A stretch of DNA of 64,000 nt from contig NZ_JAFBIO010000002.1 in assembly GCF_021531255.1 (NCBI RefSeq), positions 1 through 64,000 on the forward strand. Direction: 5' to 3'. Under the pieces are notes generated by a model. The model did no database searches. It saw only the letters and a list, made by a program, of their open reading frames with translations, and was not told where the DNA came from. This DNA comes from Allofournierella massiliensis. Lineage in GTDB: Bacteria; Bacillota; Clostridia; Oscillospirales; Ruminococcaceae. Of this stretch, positions 24,136 through 32,675 are shown one piece after another; the first letter of the stretch is position 1, and each line of letters opens with the position of its first letter. The translations under genes and the position numbers were made by a program.

Positions 24136-24783
24136 GGGTGCCTGGGCCGCGCCGGCGGCGCTCTCCTCATCAAAGCCCCGGGCCCGGGCGCTGAATTCGC
24201 AGCCGCAGTAGGCCTGGCGGTACAAGCCGTACTGGGCGCTCAGTTCCAGGCTGCGCTTGTAGCCGTCCCGCTTGCGGAACTCGCTGGGCAGGTGCTTTAC
24301 CCCATACTTTTCTTCCAGTTCCAGGCCGATCTGGTTGATCCGCACCGGGTCCTTGAGGGGTGAGACCGAAAGGGTGGTGGTGAACCACTCAAAGCCGTGC
24401 TGGGCGGCGTAGCGGGCGGCCCGCTCCATCCGCAGCCGATAACAAAGGGTGCAGCGGCCGCCCTTTTCGGGCTCATCCTCCAGCCCCTTCACCGCCTGGT
24501 AAAACTCGGCCGGGTCGTAGGTGTCCTCTACCAGCTCCACCTCTCCGGGGTGGGCAAGGCCGAGAAAACGGGCCAGTTCTCTCTGCCGCCGCTCATACTC
24601 GGCGGCGGGCCAGATATTGGGGTTATAGTAAAGCACAGTGACCTGAAAATGGCGGCAGAGAAGTTCCAGCACCGAGCTGGAGCAGGGGCCGCAGCAGGCG
24701 TGCAGCAAAAGGCGGGGGCGGGTCTGCCCCAGCTGTTCCAGCACCTGGTCCATCTGCTGGGTGTAATTGGGTCGGTTGGCCAT
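24124..24783 (-). CDS. queH: Epoxyqueuosine reductase QueH
   Basis: This 219-residue DUF208 protein has the iron-sulfur and metal cysteines: HACCGPCSS, RCTLCYRLRM and AYCGCEFS. QueH reduces epoxyqueuosine to queuosine in tRNA, the last step of queuosine synthesis, and replaces the cobalamin-dependent QueG. The C-terminal 20 residues (EESAAGAAQAPSEK) are an extra tail. The gene is convergent with bofA and overlaps it by 12 bases. Confidence 0.92.
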   Translation of the reverse strand: MANRPNYTQQMDQVLEQLGQTRPRLLLHACCGPCSSSVLELLCRHFQVTVLYYNPNIWPAAEYERRQRELARFLGLAHPGEVELVEDTYDPAEFYQAVKGLEDEPEKGGRCTLCYRLRMERAARYAAQHGFEWFTTTLSVSPLKDPVRINQIGLELEEKYGVKHLPSEFRKRDGYKRSLELSAQYGLYRQAYCGCEFSARARGFDEESAAGAAQAPSEK

Positions 24784-24817
24784 CTGACGTTACCTCGCTG
24801 AAATCAGGTTTTGCGCG

Positions 24818-24858
24818 CCCCGGCTGCCGGCAAGCTGCCCGGGGGCCGGGGGCTTTTT
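24818..24858 (+). terminator. Plus-strand terminator beyond queH
   Basis: GCCCCGGC pairs with GCCGGGGGC and is followed by six T. No plus-strand gene ends here, so it may stop yaaL-bofA transcripts that run antisense through queH. Confidence 0.6.
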
Positions 24859-24906
24859 TATTTTACCACATTTTGTTTTCAAACTGTTCAAAAGTGTACC
24901 ACAAAA

Positions 24907-24934
24907 CTGCCACAAATGGGGAGTATTCTATACT
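24907..24934 (+). promoter_or_regulatory. Promoter of the orphan RNA candidate
   Basis: A weak -35 CTGCCA (24907-24912) and a good -10 TATACT (24929-24934) are separated by 16 bases. Confidence 0.5.
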
Positions 24935-24940
24935 CACAGC

Positions 24941-25123
24941 AAAGATACCAAATACCGGGCGCCGCGGAATACTGCGGCGTGCGGCCACTGAACCCCGCCC
25001 ATGCCAGCGCCCCGGAAGGGGCCCGGGCGGGTCAGACTACCATCCTCTTTCTGGACAGAAAGTTACCATAAACAGCAAAAACGGCGCGCGCGGTTTTCCT
25101 TTCTTTCCGCACGCGCCGTTTTT
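24941..25123 (+). ncRNA. Orphan structured RNA candidate
   Basis: The stretch from a promoter (-10 TATACT 24929-24934) to a terminator (25076-25123) has no open reading frame I can support but strong helices: GCCGC/GCGGC, a CCCGCCC/GGGCGGG stem capped by GCCCC-GGAA-GGGGC, and CTTTCT/AGAAAG. A separate promoter for the next gene lies after the terminator, so this looks like a stand-alone RNA of about 180 bases, not a leader. It lacks the SRP loop and RNase P signatures. Parts (GCCACTG, GTCAGACTACC) resemble a cobalamin aptamer, but the closing helix is missing. 6S RNA is possible by size but unproven. Confidence 0.5.
25076..25123 (+). terminator. Terminator of the orphan RNA
   Basis: AAAACGGCGCG pairs with CGCGCCGTTTT across a pyrimidine-rich loop, followed by T5. 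Confidence 0.85.
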
Positions 25124-25150
25124 GCGTTTTCTTGGCAGGTGTAGTATACT
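25122..25150 (+). promoter_or_regulatory. Promoter of ynzC
   Basis: TTGCGT (25122-25127), 17 bases, TATACT (25145-25150), overlapping the T-tract of the preceding terminator. Confidence 0.65.
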
Positions 25151-25213
25151 GAACATATCCGAAAGGAAAAATAAAGGCTCCGGCCCAAGGGCCGGGCAGG
25201 AGAGAAGGCAAGC

Positions 25214-25432
25214 ATGACACAGGAAAAGATCGCCCGCATCAATGAGCTGGCAAGAAAGAGCAAGACCCCCGAAGGGCTGACCGATGCCGAAAAGGCGGAA
25301 CAGCAGGCCCTGCGCCGGGAATATGTGGAGGCCTGCAAGCGCAGCCTGAAAAGCCAGCTGGACGCCACCGTGGTGGTCTCGCCGGACGGCAGCCGCCGCC
25401 CCCTTCGGCTCCAGGAGGGCAAAAAGGGCTGA
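25214..25432 (+). CDS. ynzC: DUF896 protein (YnzC-like)
   Basis: This 72-residue protein matches DUF896: KIARINELARKSKTPEGLTD, an alpha-helical hairpin, then a C-terminal DGSRRPL tail. Homologues are small cytoplasmic proteins, one of which is SOS-linked (YneB-YnzC region) in Bacillus, but no reaction is known. GGAGAGAAGGCAAGC precedes ATG 25214. purA follows with its own promoter. Confidence 0.85.
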   Translation: MTQEKIARINELARKSKTPEGLTDAEKAEQQALRREYVEACKRSLKSQLDATVVVSPDGSRRPLRLQEGKKG

Positions 25433-25470
25433 AAAGTGCGGCAAAAGCCCCGAATTCTGCGAAAAAAGGC

Positions 25471-25499
25471 TTTTCAACCAGGGCGGGGTACAGTATAAT
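25471..25499 (+). promoter_or_regulatory. Promoter of purA
   Basis: TATAAT (25494-25499) with a weak -35 TTTTCA 17 bases upstream, 84 bases before the purA start. Confidence 0.6.
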
Positions 25500-25582
25500 G
25501 AATGTTGGTTTTCGGGCCGCGCATCCCGGGCAAAGCGCGCGGAAAAGGCGGCCTTTGAGCATATTGTAAGGGGAATAGAGAA

Positions 25583-26872
25583 ATGCTTACAGCAATTACC
25601 GGAATCAACTGGGGCGACGAGGGCAAGGGCCGCATGGTGGACCTGCTCAGCCAGGAATATGACATTGTGGTGCGCTATCAGGGCGGCAACAACGCGGGGC
25701 ATACCGTCAAGAATCCCCGGGGCAAGTTTGTGCTGAACCTGCTGCCCTCGGGCATTCTGCGCCCGGAGGTGGTCTGCGTCATGGGCAACGGCATGGTCAT
25801 CGATCCCCATCATCTGGATAAGGAGATTGCCACCCTGCGCCAGCAGGGCATCGAGATCAGCCCTGCCAACCTGAAGATCTCCGATCGGGCCACCATCTGC
25901 ATGCCCTTCCATGTGGATCAGGACGGCCTGGAAGAAGCCCGCCTGTCCCAGACCGGCGCTCAGTTCGGTTCCACCAAGCGGGGCATTGCCTACAGCTACG
26001 GCGACAAATATATGAAAAAGACCCTGCGCATGGGGGATCTGCTTCATCTGGATGAGGCCATGAAGAAGCGCCTCAAGACCATTGTGGACGCCAAGAACCT
26101 GACCATGGTGAACATCTACGGGGCCAAGCCCATCGACCTGGAAGAGATGTGGGCCTGGTGCCAGGAGTACGGCCGCGTCTTCAAGGATTATATCTGCGAC
26201 GCGGGCGCCTACCTGGACGCCGCCGACCGCCAGGGCAAGAAGATTCTGTTCGAGGCCCAGCTGGGCGCTCTGCGGGATATCGATTTCGGCATCTACCCCT
26301 ACACCAGCTCTTCCAACGTAATCGGCGCCTATGCGCCCATCGGCGCGGGCATTCCCGGCCGCAAGCTGGACCTCTCCATCGGCATCATGAAGGCCTATTC
26401 CAGCTGCGTGGGCGAGGGCCCCTTCACCGCTGAGCTGGCCATGACCGAAGAGGAGAAGGACGTGCTGCGGGAGCATGGCCATGAGTACGGCGCAGCCACC
26501 GGCCGTCCCCGCCGGGTAGGCCCCATCGACCTGGTGGCCAGCCGGTACGGTGTGCGCTGCCAGGGCGCCGACCAGGTGGCCCTCACCCTGCTGGACGTGC
26601 TGGACTATATGGAAAAGATCCCGGTGGTGGTTCGCTATAAGCTGGCCGACGGCACCGAGACCGACCTGTTCCCCATGGGCGAAGCACTGGATACCGCCCA
26701 GCCGGTGGTGGAATACCTGCCCGGTTGGCATTGCGACATCACGGGGGTCCGCCGCTTTGAGGATCTGCCCAAAGAGGCCCAGGACTATGTGCTGTATCTG
26801 GAAAAGGCAGTGGGCTGCCATATCCAGTATATCTCGGTGGGCGCCGAGCGCGAGGCCTATATCAAGCGCTGA
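25583..26872 (+). CDS. purA: Adenylosuccinate synthetase
   Basis: This 429-residue protein has the GTP-binding start GINWGDEGKGRMVD, the GGNNAGHT IMP loop and the later TTTGRPRR-like segment (AATGRPRRVGPID). It couples GTP hydrolysis to joining IMP and aspartate into adenylosuccinate, which PurB then cleaves to AMP. ATG 25583 follows AAGGGGAATAGAGAA. A perfect hairpin terminator follows, so it is monocistronic. Confidence 0.97.
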   Translation: MLTAITGINWGDEGKGRMVDLLSQEYDIVVRYQGGNNAGHTVKNPRGKFVLNLLPSGILRPEVVCVMGNGMVIDPHHLDKEIATLRQQGIEISPANLKISDRATICMPFHVDQDGLEEARLSQTGAQFGSTKRGIAYSYGDKYMKKTLRMGDLLHLDEAMKKRLKTIVDAKNLTMVNIYGAKPIDLEEMWAWCQEYGRVFKDYICDAGAYLDAADRQGKKILFEAQLGALRDIDFGIYPYTSSSNVIGAYAPIGAGIPGRKLDLSIGIMKAYSSCVGEGPFTAELAMTEEEKDVLREHGHEYGAATGRPRRVGPIDLVASRYGVRCQGADQVALTLLDVLDYMEKIPVVVRYKLADGTETDLFPMGEALDTAQPVVEYLPGWHCDITGVRRFEDLPKEAQDYVLYLEKAVGCHIQYISVGAEREAYIKR

Positions 26873-26897
26873 GACGCTGTCCCCAATATTCATACGG

Positions 26898-26930
26898 AAT
26901 ACCGGTAACAGGGGTTACCGGTATTCTTTT
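26898..26930 (+). terminator. Terminator of purA
   Basis: A perfect 12-bp stem AATACCGGTAAC/GTTACCGGTATT with loop AGGG is followed by CTTTT. Confidence 0.88.
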
Positions 26931-26959
26931 GCCCCAAACACAGAAAAATCGGAGGAAAT

Positions 26960-28141
26960 ATGACAGATTTTCTAGTCCGGCATTTCATCAAGGATCATGA
27001 GCGCACCGGGGATGCGGCGGTGCGTACTGCCTACGGCAACCTGGCGGGAATTGTCTGCATCCTGTGCAACCTGCTGCTGGCGGGCGGGAAGATGGCGGCG
27101 GGCTTTTTGTTCGGCAGCATCTCCATCACGGCCGACGGCCTGAATAACCTTTCGGATGCTTCCTCCAATGTGGTCAGCCTGATGGGCTTCCGGCTGGCCA
27201 GCCGCCCCGCCGACGAGGAACACCCCTATGGCCATGGCCGCTATGAGTATCTGGCCGGGCTGGTGGTGGCGGCCATGATCCTGCTGATTGGTGTGGAGCT
27301 GGCCAAGAGCAGCCTGGAAAAGATTCTGCATCCCACCCCGGTGGAATTCAGCCTGCTTTCCGTGGCAGTGCTGGTGGCCTCCATCCTGGTCAAGTTCTGG
27401 ATGTCGGCCTTCAACCGCCGGCTGGGCAAGCTGATCCATTCCGGTACCCTGGAAGCCACCGCAGCCGACAGCCGCAACGATGTGATCAGCACGGCGGCGG
27501 TGCTGATTGCCCTTGTGCTGGGCAAGGTCACCGGCCTGGAACTGGATGGCTGGATGGGCATGGGTGTGGCTCTCTTTATCCTGTACAGCGGTTTCGGGCT
27601 GATGCGGGAGACCATCGACCCTCTGCTGGGCAGCGCCCCCGACCCGGAGCTGGTCCGCCACATCCGCCAGAAGGTCCTGAGCTACCCCGGCGTGTTGGGC
27701 GTACATGACCTGATGATCCACGACTATGGCCCGGGTCGGCAGTTTGCCAGCCTGCATGTGGAAATGGCGGCCGAGGCGGATGTGCTGGAAAGCCATGAAC
27801 TCATTGATACCATTGAGCGGGATTTCCGGGCCGAGCGGCTGGAGGTGCTCATCCACTTTGACCCGGTGGTCACCCAGGACGAGCAGGTGAACCAGGCCCG
27901 CAGCAAGCTGACCCAGATCGTGCAGGAGCGCTGGGGCGACAGGGTGAGCATCCATGATTTGCGGATGGTGCCCGGCAAGGAACGGATCAACCTGATTTTT
28001 GACTGCGTGACTCCTTACGGTTTTGAGGAGGATGACAAGCAGGTGTGCGGGGCGATCCGGCAGGCTGTGGCGGCTTGGGATAAGCGGTATGTCTGCATCA
28101 TCCGTCCCGAAAAAGAGATGGCGCCCGAAACAGCAAAGTAA
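26960..28141 (+). CDS. Cation diffusion facilitator (CDF) metal transporter
   Basis: The 393-residue protein has six helices and the CDF metal motifs DGLNNLSD in helix 2 (usually DSLxNLSD; the GL is a small variation) and DSRNDVIST in helix 5, plus HPYGHGRYE between. A cytoplasmic domain of about 190 residues follows; it is longer than the usual 90 and may contain a repeated half. The family exports Zn, Mn, Fe or Co in exchange for protons. GGAGGAAAT precedes ATG 26960. The metal cannot be told from sequence. Confidence 0.92.
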   Translation: MTDFLVRHFIKDHERTGDAAVRTAYGNLAGIVCILCNLLLAGGKMAAGFLFGSISITADGLNNLSDASSNVVSLMGFRLASRPADEEHPYGHGRYEYLAGLVVAAMILLIGVELAKSSLEKILHPTPVEFSLLSVAVLVASILVKFWMSAFNRRLGKLIHSGTLEATAADSRNDVISTAAVLIALVLGKVTGLELDGWMGMGVALFILYSGFGLMRETIDPLLGSAPDPELVRHIRQKVLSYPGVLGVHDLMIHDYGPGRQFASLHVEMAAEADVLESHELIDTIERDFRAERLEVLIHFDPVVTQDEQVNQARSKLTQIVQERWGDRVSIHDLRMVPGKERINLIFDCVTPYGFEEDDKQVCGAIRQAVAAWDKRYVCIIRPEKEMAPETAK

Positions 28142-28148
28142 ATCAGAG

Positions 28149-28182
28149 CGGCGGCGGCCCCGGCGGGCCCCGCCGCTTTTTG
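28149..28182 (+). terminator. Terminator of the CDF transporter gene
   Basis: GCGGCG (28151-28156) pairs with CGCCGC (28171-28176), with an inner GC-rich helix, then T5. Confidence 0.8.
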
Positions 28183-28296
28183 CGTAAAAGGGAAAGGCTT
28201 TGTCGAAGCCCCGCCCTGCAACAAAATTCTTCCTTCCCCCCGTGCTACAGTGACCCCAAAAGCCGGATTTTTTCGGAACAGGAAAGAGGAAGAAGA

Positions 28297-30543
28297 ATGC
28301 TGTCCACAAAAAGCTTACAACGAAAGGCCCGCTGGCAGAAGACTCTGCCGGCCCTTCGGCAGGGCGGTGCGGTGCTGGCAGGTTTTCTGCTGGCCGGCGG
28401 CCCGGTGCTGGAGCTGTATCCCCTGGGGCTGGCCTATACCCTGGGGGTTCCCGAGCGGTGGATGTACCTGGGCGCGGCAGGGGCAGCCTTTGGCTCGCTG
28501 CTTATCCTGGAACCGGTGGCCGCCCTGCGCACGGTGGGGGCGGTGGCTGCTGCCCTGGCGGGGCGGGCCATCTGCCGCCGCAGCCGATGGGCAGGCTTTG
28601 CGGCGGGCTGCGGGTGCCTTTTGCTGGTGCAGGGGATGCTGGCCCTTTCCGGGCTGAGCACCCTGGCAGGTACCCTGGCTGCCCTGGGGGAGGCGGCCCT
28701 GGCGCTCCTGTTCGGCCTGGCGCTGGGCCGGGCAGGCCAGGGGCGGCCTCAGGCAGGTCTGGTCTGGATCATGCTGTTTATCCCTGCCCTGGAAGGGATC
28801 GGCACCGGCGCCTTCCGCCCGGGATTCTTGCTGGCGGGGACGGCAGGGCTGGCCCTGGCCTATAGGGGCGAAGTAAAGCATGCGGCGGTGGGGGCTATTT
28901 GCTGGGGCGGAATGCTGGCGGCCGCCGACCCAGCCCTCCTGCCCTCGGCCCTGGGCCTGTGCGGCGGGGTGCTGGCAGGCGCGGTATTTGGCTCGGGCGA
29001 AAAAATGCTGACGGCCGGCCTTTTTGCGGCGGCGCAGCTGTGCAGCCTGGGGCTGGTCCAGCCGGATCTGCAGTGGCAGACTGTTCTGCTCTGCGGCCAG
29101 GCGGTGCTGGTGTTCTGTCTGATCCCCCGGCGGTATCTGCTGGCCCTGCCGGGAGAGAGCAGCTTCCGTCAGGATGCCCGGCAGGCAGGGCTGGTAGGGG
29201 CCAGCGGGCGGCTGACGGCGGTGGCCGATGCCCTGGCTGACGTGGCCCAGACGGTGGACGCGGTGATGGACAAGCTGCCCAAGGCCGGGGAGGGGTATGA
29301 GTTCACGGTAGATTACCTGGCCCGTGGGCTCTGCGTTTCCTGCCGTCAGCGAGAGCGCTGCTGGATCCGGGAATACAACGATACCGTCAAGGGGCTGTAC
29401 TCCCTCAAGGGCCTGTTGGAGGAGGGGCAGCGGCTTTCGGTGGAGCAGCTGCCGCCCCAGTTTTACCGCTGCGAAAAGCCGGCGGCCCTGTGCAGCTGCC
29501 TGTGCCAGGGGTATGCGGTCCAGTGCAGCCGGCGGGAATCCGCCCTGCGGATGACGGCATTGCGCAGCGCCCTTTCCGAACAATACGGCGCCATGGCGGG
29601 GGCCCTGGCCCATATGGCCGAGGATCTGGCCCAGGGCGGGGCGGTGGATGAGACCAAAAGCAGCCGGGTGGCTTCCCTGCTGGAATCCATGGGGCTGGAA
29701 CCCCTGGAAGCGCTGGTGCAGAGCGACGGGCTGGGGCGGATGAAGGTCACCGCCACCCTGAGCCGTACCCCCTTTGAGGAGGAAGAGCTGCAGGGCCTTG
29801 CCGAAGAGGTGGAGCATCTCTGCCGGCGCAGTTTTGGTCTGCCCCAGGTGAACCACTGCCGCACCGTTACCACCCTGATTTTTGCGGAAAAACCGGTATA
29901 TGAGGCGGTCTTTGGCCTGGCCCTGCGCCCGGCCCGGCAGGAAGCCAGCGGGGACGCGGCCCGGCAGTTCTGTGACGGCAGCGGCCGGGCCCATATGCTG
30001 CTCTGTGACGGGATGGGCGTGGGCAAATACGCCGCGGTGGATGGGGCCATGGCGGCCAACCTGGCCGACCGGCTGCTGCGCACCGGCTTTGAGGGAGATA
30101 CCACGGCCCGGCTGGTGAATGTAGCCCTGAACCTGAAAAGTGAAGAGGAGAGCGGCGCTGCCCTGGATCTGCTCAGTGTGGACCTGTATACCGGCCGGGT
30201 GCGGCTGTACAAGGCGGGGGCGGCCCCCAGCTTTACGGTGCAGCAGGGCAAGGTACGGGCGGTGGAAGGCGCCGGGCTGCCGGTGGGGATCCTGAAGGAA
30301 GTCTCCGGCAAGGAGCATCGGTTTGGGATGACCGGCGGCGACTGGGTCGTGCTGGTGAGCGATGGGGTGCTGGGGGAAGGGGATACCTGGCTGCGCCAGC
30401 AGATCGAATTGTGCGCTGCTGTGGGCAATACGCCCCAGGAGATGGCGGATATCCTGGCAGATACCGCCCGCCGGCGGCAGAGCGGCACCGCCCCGGCAGA
30501 TGACATTACCGTGGAAGTGCTCAAACTGGAAAGAAGCCTGTAG
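28297..30543 (+). CDS. spoIIE: SpoIIE-like stage II sporulation phosphatase
   Basis: This 748-residue protein has a hydrophobic first third (about residues 20-285, ten helices), a cytoplasmic linker, and a C-terminal PP2C phosphatase domain with D571 in LLCDGMGVGKYA, D689 in VSDGVL and DDIT (735-738), which bind manganese. SpoIIE dephosphorylates SpoIIAA to release sigma-F in the forespore and joins polar septation. ATG 28297 follows GAAAGAGGAAGAAG. A cysteine-rich segment (CVSCRQRERCW, then CSCLCQGYAVQC) near residues 350-410 occurs in the linker of clostridial homologues. Confidence 0.9.
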   Translation: MLSTKSLQRKARWQKTLPALRQGGAVLAGFLLAGGPVLELYPLGLAYTLGVPERWMYLGAAGAAFGSLLILEPVAALRTVGAVAAALAGRAICRRSRWAGFAAGCGCLLLVQGMLALSGLSTLAGTLAALGEAALALLFGLALGRAGQGRPQAGLVWIMLFIPALEGIGTGAFRPGFLLAGTAGLALAYRGEVKHAAVGAICWGGMLAAADPALLPSALGLCGGVLAGAVFGSGEKMLTAGLFAAAQLCSLGLVQPDLQWQTVLLCGQAVLVFCLIPRRYLLALPGESSFRQDARQAGLVGASGRLTAVADALADVAQTVDAVMDKLPKAGEGYEFTVDYLARGLCVSCRQRERCWIREYNDTVKGLYSLKGLLEEGQRLSVEQLPPQFYRCEKPAALCSCLCQGYAVQCSRRESALRMTALRSALSEQYGAMAGALAHMAEDLAQGGAVDETKSSRVASLLESMGLEPLEALVQSDGLGRMKVTATLSRTPFEEEELQGLAEEVEHLCRRSFGLPQVNHCRTVTTLIFAEKPVYEAVFGLALRPARQEASGDAARQFCDGSGRAHMLLCDGMGVGKYAAVDGAMAANLADRLLRTGFEGDTTARLVNVALNLKSEEESGAALDLLSVDLYTGRVRLYKAGAAPSFTVQQGKVRAVEGAGLPVGILKEVSGKEHRFGMTGGDWVVLVSDGVLGEGDTWLRQQIELCAAVGNTPQEMADILADTARRRQSGTAPADDITVEVLKLERSL

Positions 30544-30647
30544 ACTTGCGGGGCGCCGCGGGAGAGATTATACTGAACAGGAGGGTTAAAATTGCGGAGG
30601 GGGAAAAACGGCCCGGCCCTGCCGGGCGGGAAAGGAAGGGAGAACCT

Positions 30648-31493
30648 ATGAATTCCATGATTCTGGAAGGCGGCGCATTCCGGGGCGTCTACACCTCGGG
30701 CGTGCTGGATGTATTGGCCGAAAACGGCGTGGGCTTTGACGCAGTGGTCGGGGTGTCGGCAGGAGCGCTGAACGGCATCAACTTTATCTCGGGGCAGATC
30801 GGCCGGTCGGCCCGCATCAATCTTTGCTATGTGCGGGACAGCCGGTATGTGGGGCCCCGGGCACTCCTGCGCAGTCACAGTGTGATCGGCTTTGATTTCC
30901 TTTTTGGGGAAGTGTCGGACGAGCTGGACCCCTTTGACAACGAGACCTTTTTCTCATCACCCACCAAGTTTTATGCGGTGGCCACCAACTGCCTGAACGG
31001 CAAGCCTGTATTCTTTGAACGGGATCACTCGGATATCCTGCTGGCGGCCCGGGCATCGGCCAGCATGCCCCTGCTCAGCCGGTTTGTGCAGATCGATGGC
31101 GTTCCCTATCTGGATGGAGGAATCGCCTGTGCCATCCCCTACCAGTGGGCCCTGGATGCCGGCCATGAAAAGGTCGTGCTGGTGCTCACCCGGCAGAAGG
31201 GGTACCGGAAAGAGCCCCTTTCCTATAAGATGAAGGAACTGTATTACCGCACCTACCGGAAATATCCGGCTCTGATGCGCCAGCTGCTCAGCGCCCAGCA
31301 GAGATACAACCGGATGCAGGAGGAGATTGAGGAACTGGAGGCCGCCGGCCGGATCTTTGTGCTGCGCCCCCAAAAGCCGGTGGCAGTTTCCCGGCTGGAA
31401 CGGAATGTGGATAAGCTGGAACAGCTGTACAGTGAGGGCAGGCTGGAAACCCTGCAGCGGCTGGAAGAGCTGAAATGGTACCTGCAGGTATAA
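30648..31493 (+). CDS. Patatin-like phospholipase family protein
   Basis: The 281-residue protein has the oxyanion loop EGGAFRG, the nucleophile serine in GVSAG (about residue 42) and the DGG aspartate motif (YLDGGIA, about residue 160), the Ser-Asp dyad of patatins (RssA/YlbK-like). They hydrolyse acyl esters of phospholipids; the natural substrate is unknown. AAGGAAGGGAGAACCT precedes ATG 30648. About 100 bases separate it from spoIIE, in the same direction. Confidence 0.9.
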   Translation: MNSMILEGGAFRGVYTSGVLDVLAENGVGFDAVVGVSAGALNGINFISGQIGRSARINLCYVRDSRYVGPRALLRSHSVIGFDFLFGEVSDELDPFDNETFFSSPTKFYAVATNCLNGKPVFFERDHSDILLAARASASMPLLSRFVQIDGVPYLDGGIACAIPYQWALDAGHEKVVLVLTRQKGYRKEPLSYKMKELYYRTYRKYPALMRQLLSAQQRYNRMQEEIEELEAAGRIFVLRPQKPVAVSRLERNVDKLEQLYSEGRLETLQRLEELKWYLQV

Positions 31494-31536
31494 AAAATAC
31501 GGCGCAGCCCCAAAAGGCCGCGCCGTATTTTTTATT
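31493..31536. terminator. Bidirectional terminator between patatin and lysO genes
   Basis: AAAAATACGGCGC pairs with GCGCCGTATTTTTT across a 14-base loop; the A and T runs serve both converging genes. Confidence 0.85.
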
Positions 31537-31568
31537 TCACAAGCAGGGGAATCGAAATCTCCCAAACG

Positions 31569-32170
31569 TCAGAACAAATTCAGGGACAGGGAGATGAGGA
31601 TGGGCACAAAAAAGGAACAGATCATCCCGTTCAATACCGAGAGGACCACGGTCTCCTCGTTGGTATACCGCAGCATCAGGGCAGGGTGGTATCCTCGCTG
31701 GTGGCTGCGGCCGGGGCGATGCAGGTATAACAGTTGAGCCGCACGGCCAGCAAAGGAATGAGGAAAAAGGAAAAGAGTTCCCGCATCAGGTTGCTCATAA
31801 AGGCGATGCTGCCCATCTGGGCGTCGATCAGGTTGCTGATGGTCACACCGGCCAGGCTGTGCCAGCCCAGGCCGCTGGCAATGGCAGCGCCGTAGCTGAC
31901 CGGCATGGAAAGGATCCAGGAACAAAGAATGCCGCCCAAAAAAGAACCCGCAATGATCCCGAAGGGGATGATGAATATTTTCAGGTGGTATTCCTTGATC
32001 TTGGAGAAGATCCCCCTTTGCATGCCCACGCTGATGCCCACCGAAAACATGAGCAGGTAGAGGATCAGGTCGGTATGCCAGCTGATCAGGGAAAACAGCC
32101 AGAACTGCGTGCCGGACATGCCGCATAGAATCCCCAGAAACAGGGAAGCAATCAGAAACAGAAGAATCAT
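31569..32170 (-). pseudogene. lysO: LysO-type lysine exporter, C-terminal half, frameshifted
   Basis: From ATG 32170 (overlapping the N-half stop) about 165 residues of LysO-type membrane helices are read (GISVGMQRGIFSKIK, ASGLGWHSLAGVTISNLID, CIAPAAATSEDTTLP). Then TGA stops the frame at 31676; the next frame continues LRYTNEETVVLSVLNGMICS to a stop at 31569. A base is missing in the GGG at 31679-31681. LysO exports lysine or related amines. Clostridia often encode it as two proteins, and both halves here carry a one-base loss. Confidence 0.8.
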
Positions 32171-32456
32171 TTTCCCATCCTTTCCGGGCTGTCGGGCTGT
32201 CTGTTTCGCCATCCTTTGGTGAGGAAAAATACGATCACGATGGACAGCAGGGTGGGGATGGCAAAGAAGAGGGCGCTGGAAACCCCCAGCTGGGACAGCT
32301 CCTGCCAGAAATTTTCCCGCTGGCCCAGCAGGCTGCCCATGGCAAAAATCAGCAGGAAGGTGCAGGCCGGGGAAATCCATTCCACCCTTTGGCATGGGAG
32401 GGGACGAGGAAGCGGCCGGCAAGAATGCCCAGGCACATCACGATCAGTATATCCAT
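32167..32456 (-). pseudogene. LysO-type lysine exporter, N-terminal half, frameshifted
   Basis: ATG 32456 begins MDILIVMCLGILAGRFL, the usual first helix of the short LysO half, then leaves frame near 32385-32387 (a run of three C on the plus strand). The other frame continues VEWISPACTFLLIFAMGSLL and ends at 32167. The 290-base length is two over a multiple of three, as expected for one lost base. Its stop overlaps the C-half start. A lone N-half product of about 33 residues would be non-functional. Confidence 0.78.
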
Positions 32457-32550
32457 CTTTTTTGTTCCTTTCCGATTGGATGGTGGAAACAAGGAGGCGA
32501 GCCTCAAAATGGGGCAGGCCCTGCCCCGGCGGGCAAAAGCGGGCTGCCCA

Positions 32551-32598
32551 CAAAAAGCTCCCGCCTGGTTCCCCGAGAAAAACCAGGCGGGAGCTTCA
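32551..32598 (-). terminator. Terminator of fba
   Basis: A perfect 16-bp stem (32555-32570 with 32581-32596) carries the T-tract on the minus strand. It ends fba transcription before the lysO genes. Confidence 0.92.
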
Positions 32599-32675
32599 TA
32601 TTCCGGGAGAAAGCGCCCTCTTCAGCGGAGGGACCGGGCGCCGGCACCCTTCCGGGCCGGCGCAAAAGGGGAAAA

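Noticed and set aside
24955-25060. Cobalamin riboswitch at the orphan RNA
   Set aside because: GCCACTG and GTCAGACTACC resemble parts of the aptamer, but the closing helix and the usual 5' elements are missing, and a separate promoter precedes the next gene.
28315-30318. Long minus-strand frame opposite spoIIE
   Set aside because: Shadow frame; spoIIE has intact phosphatase motifs.
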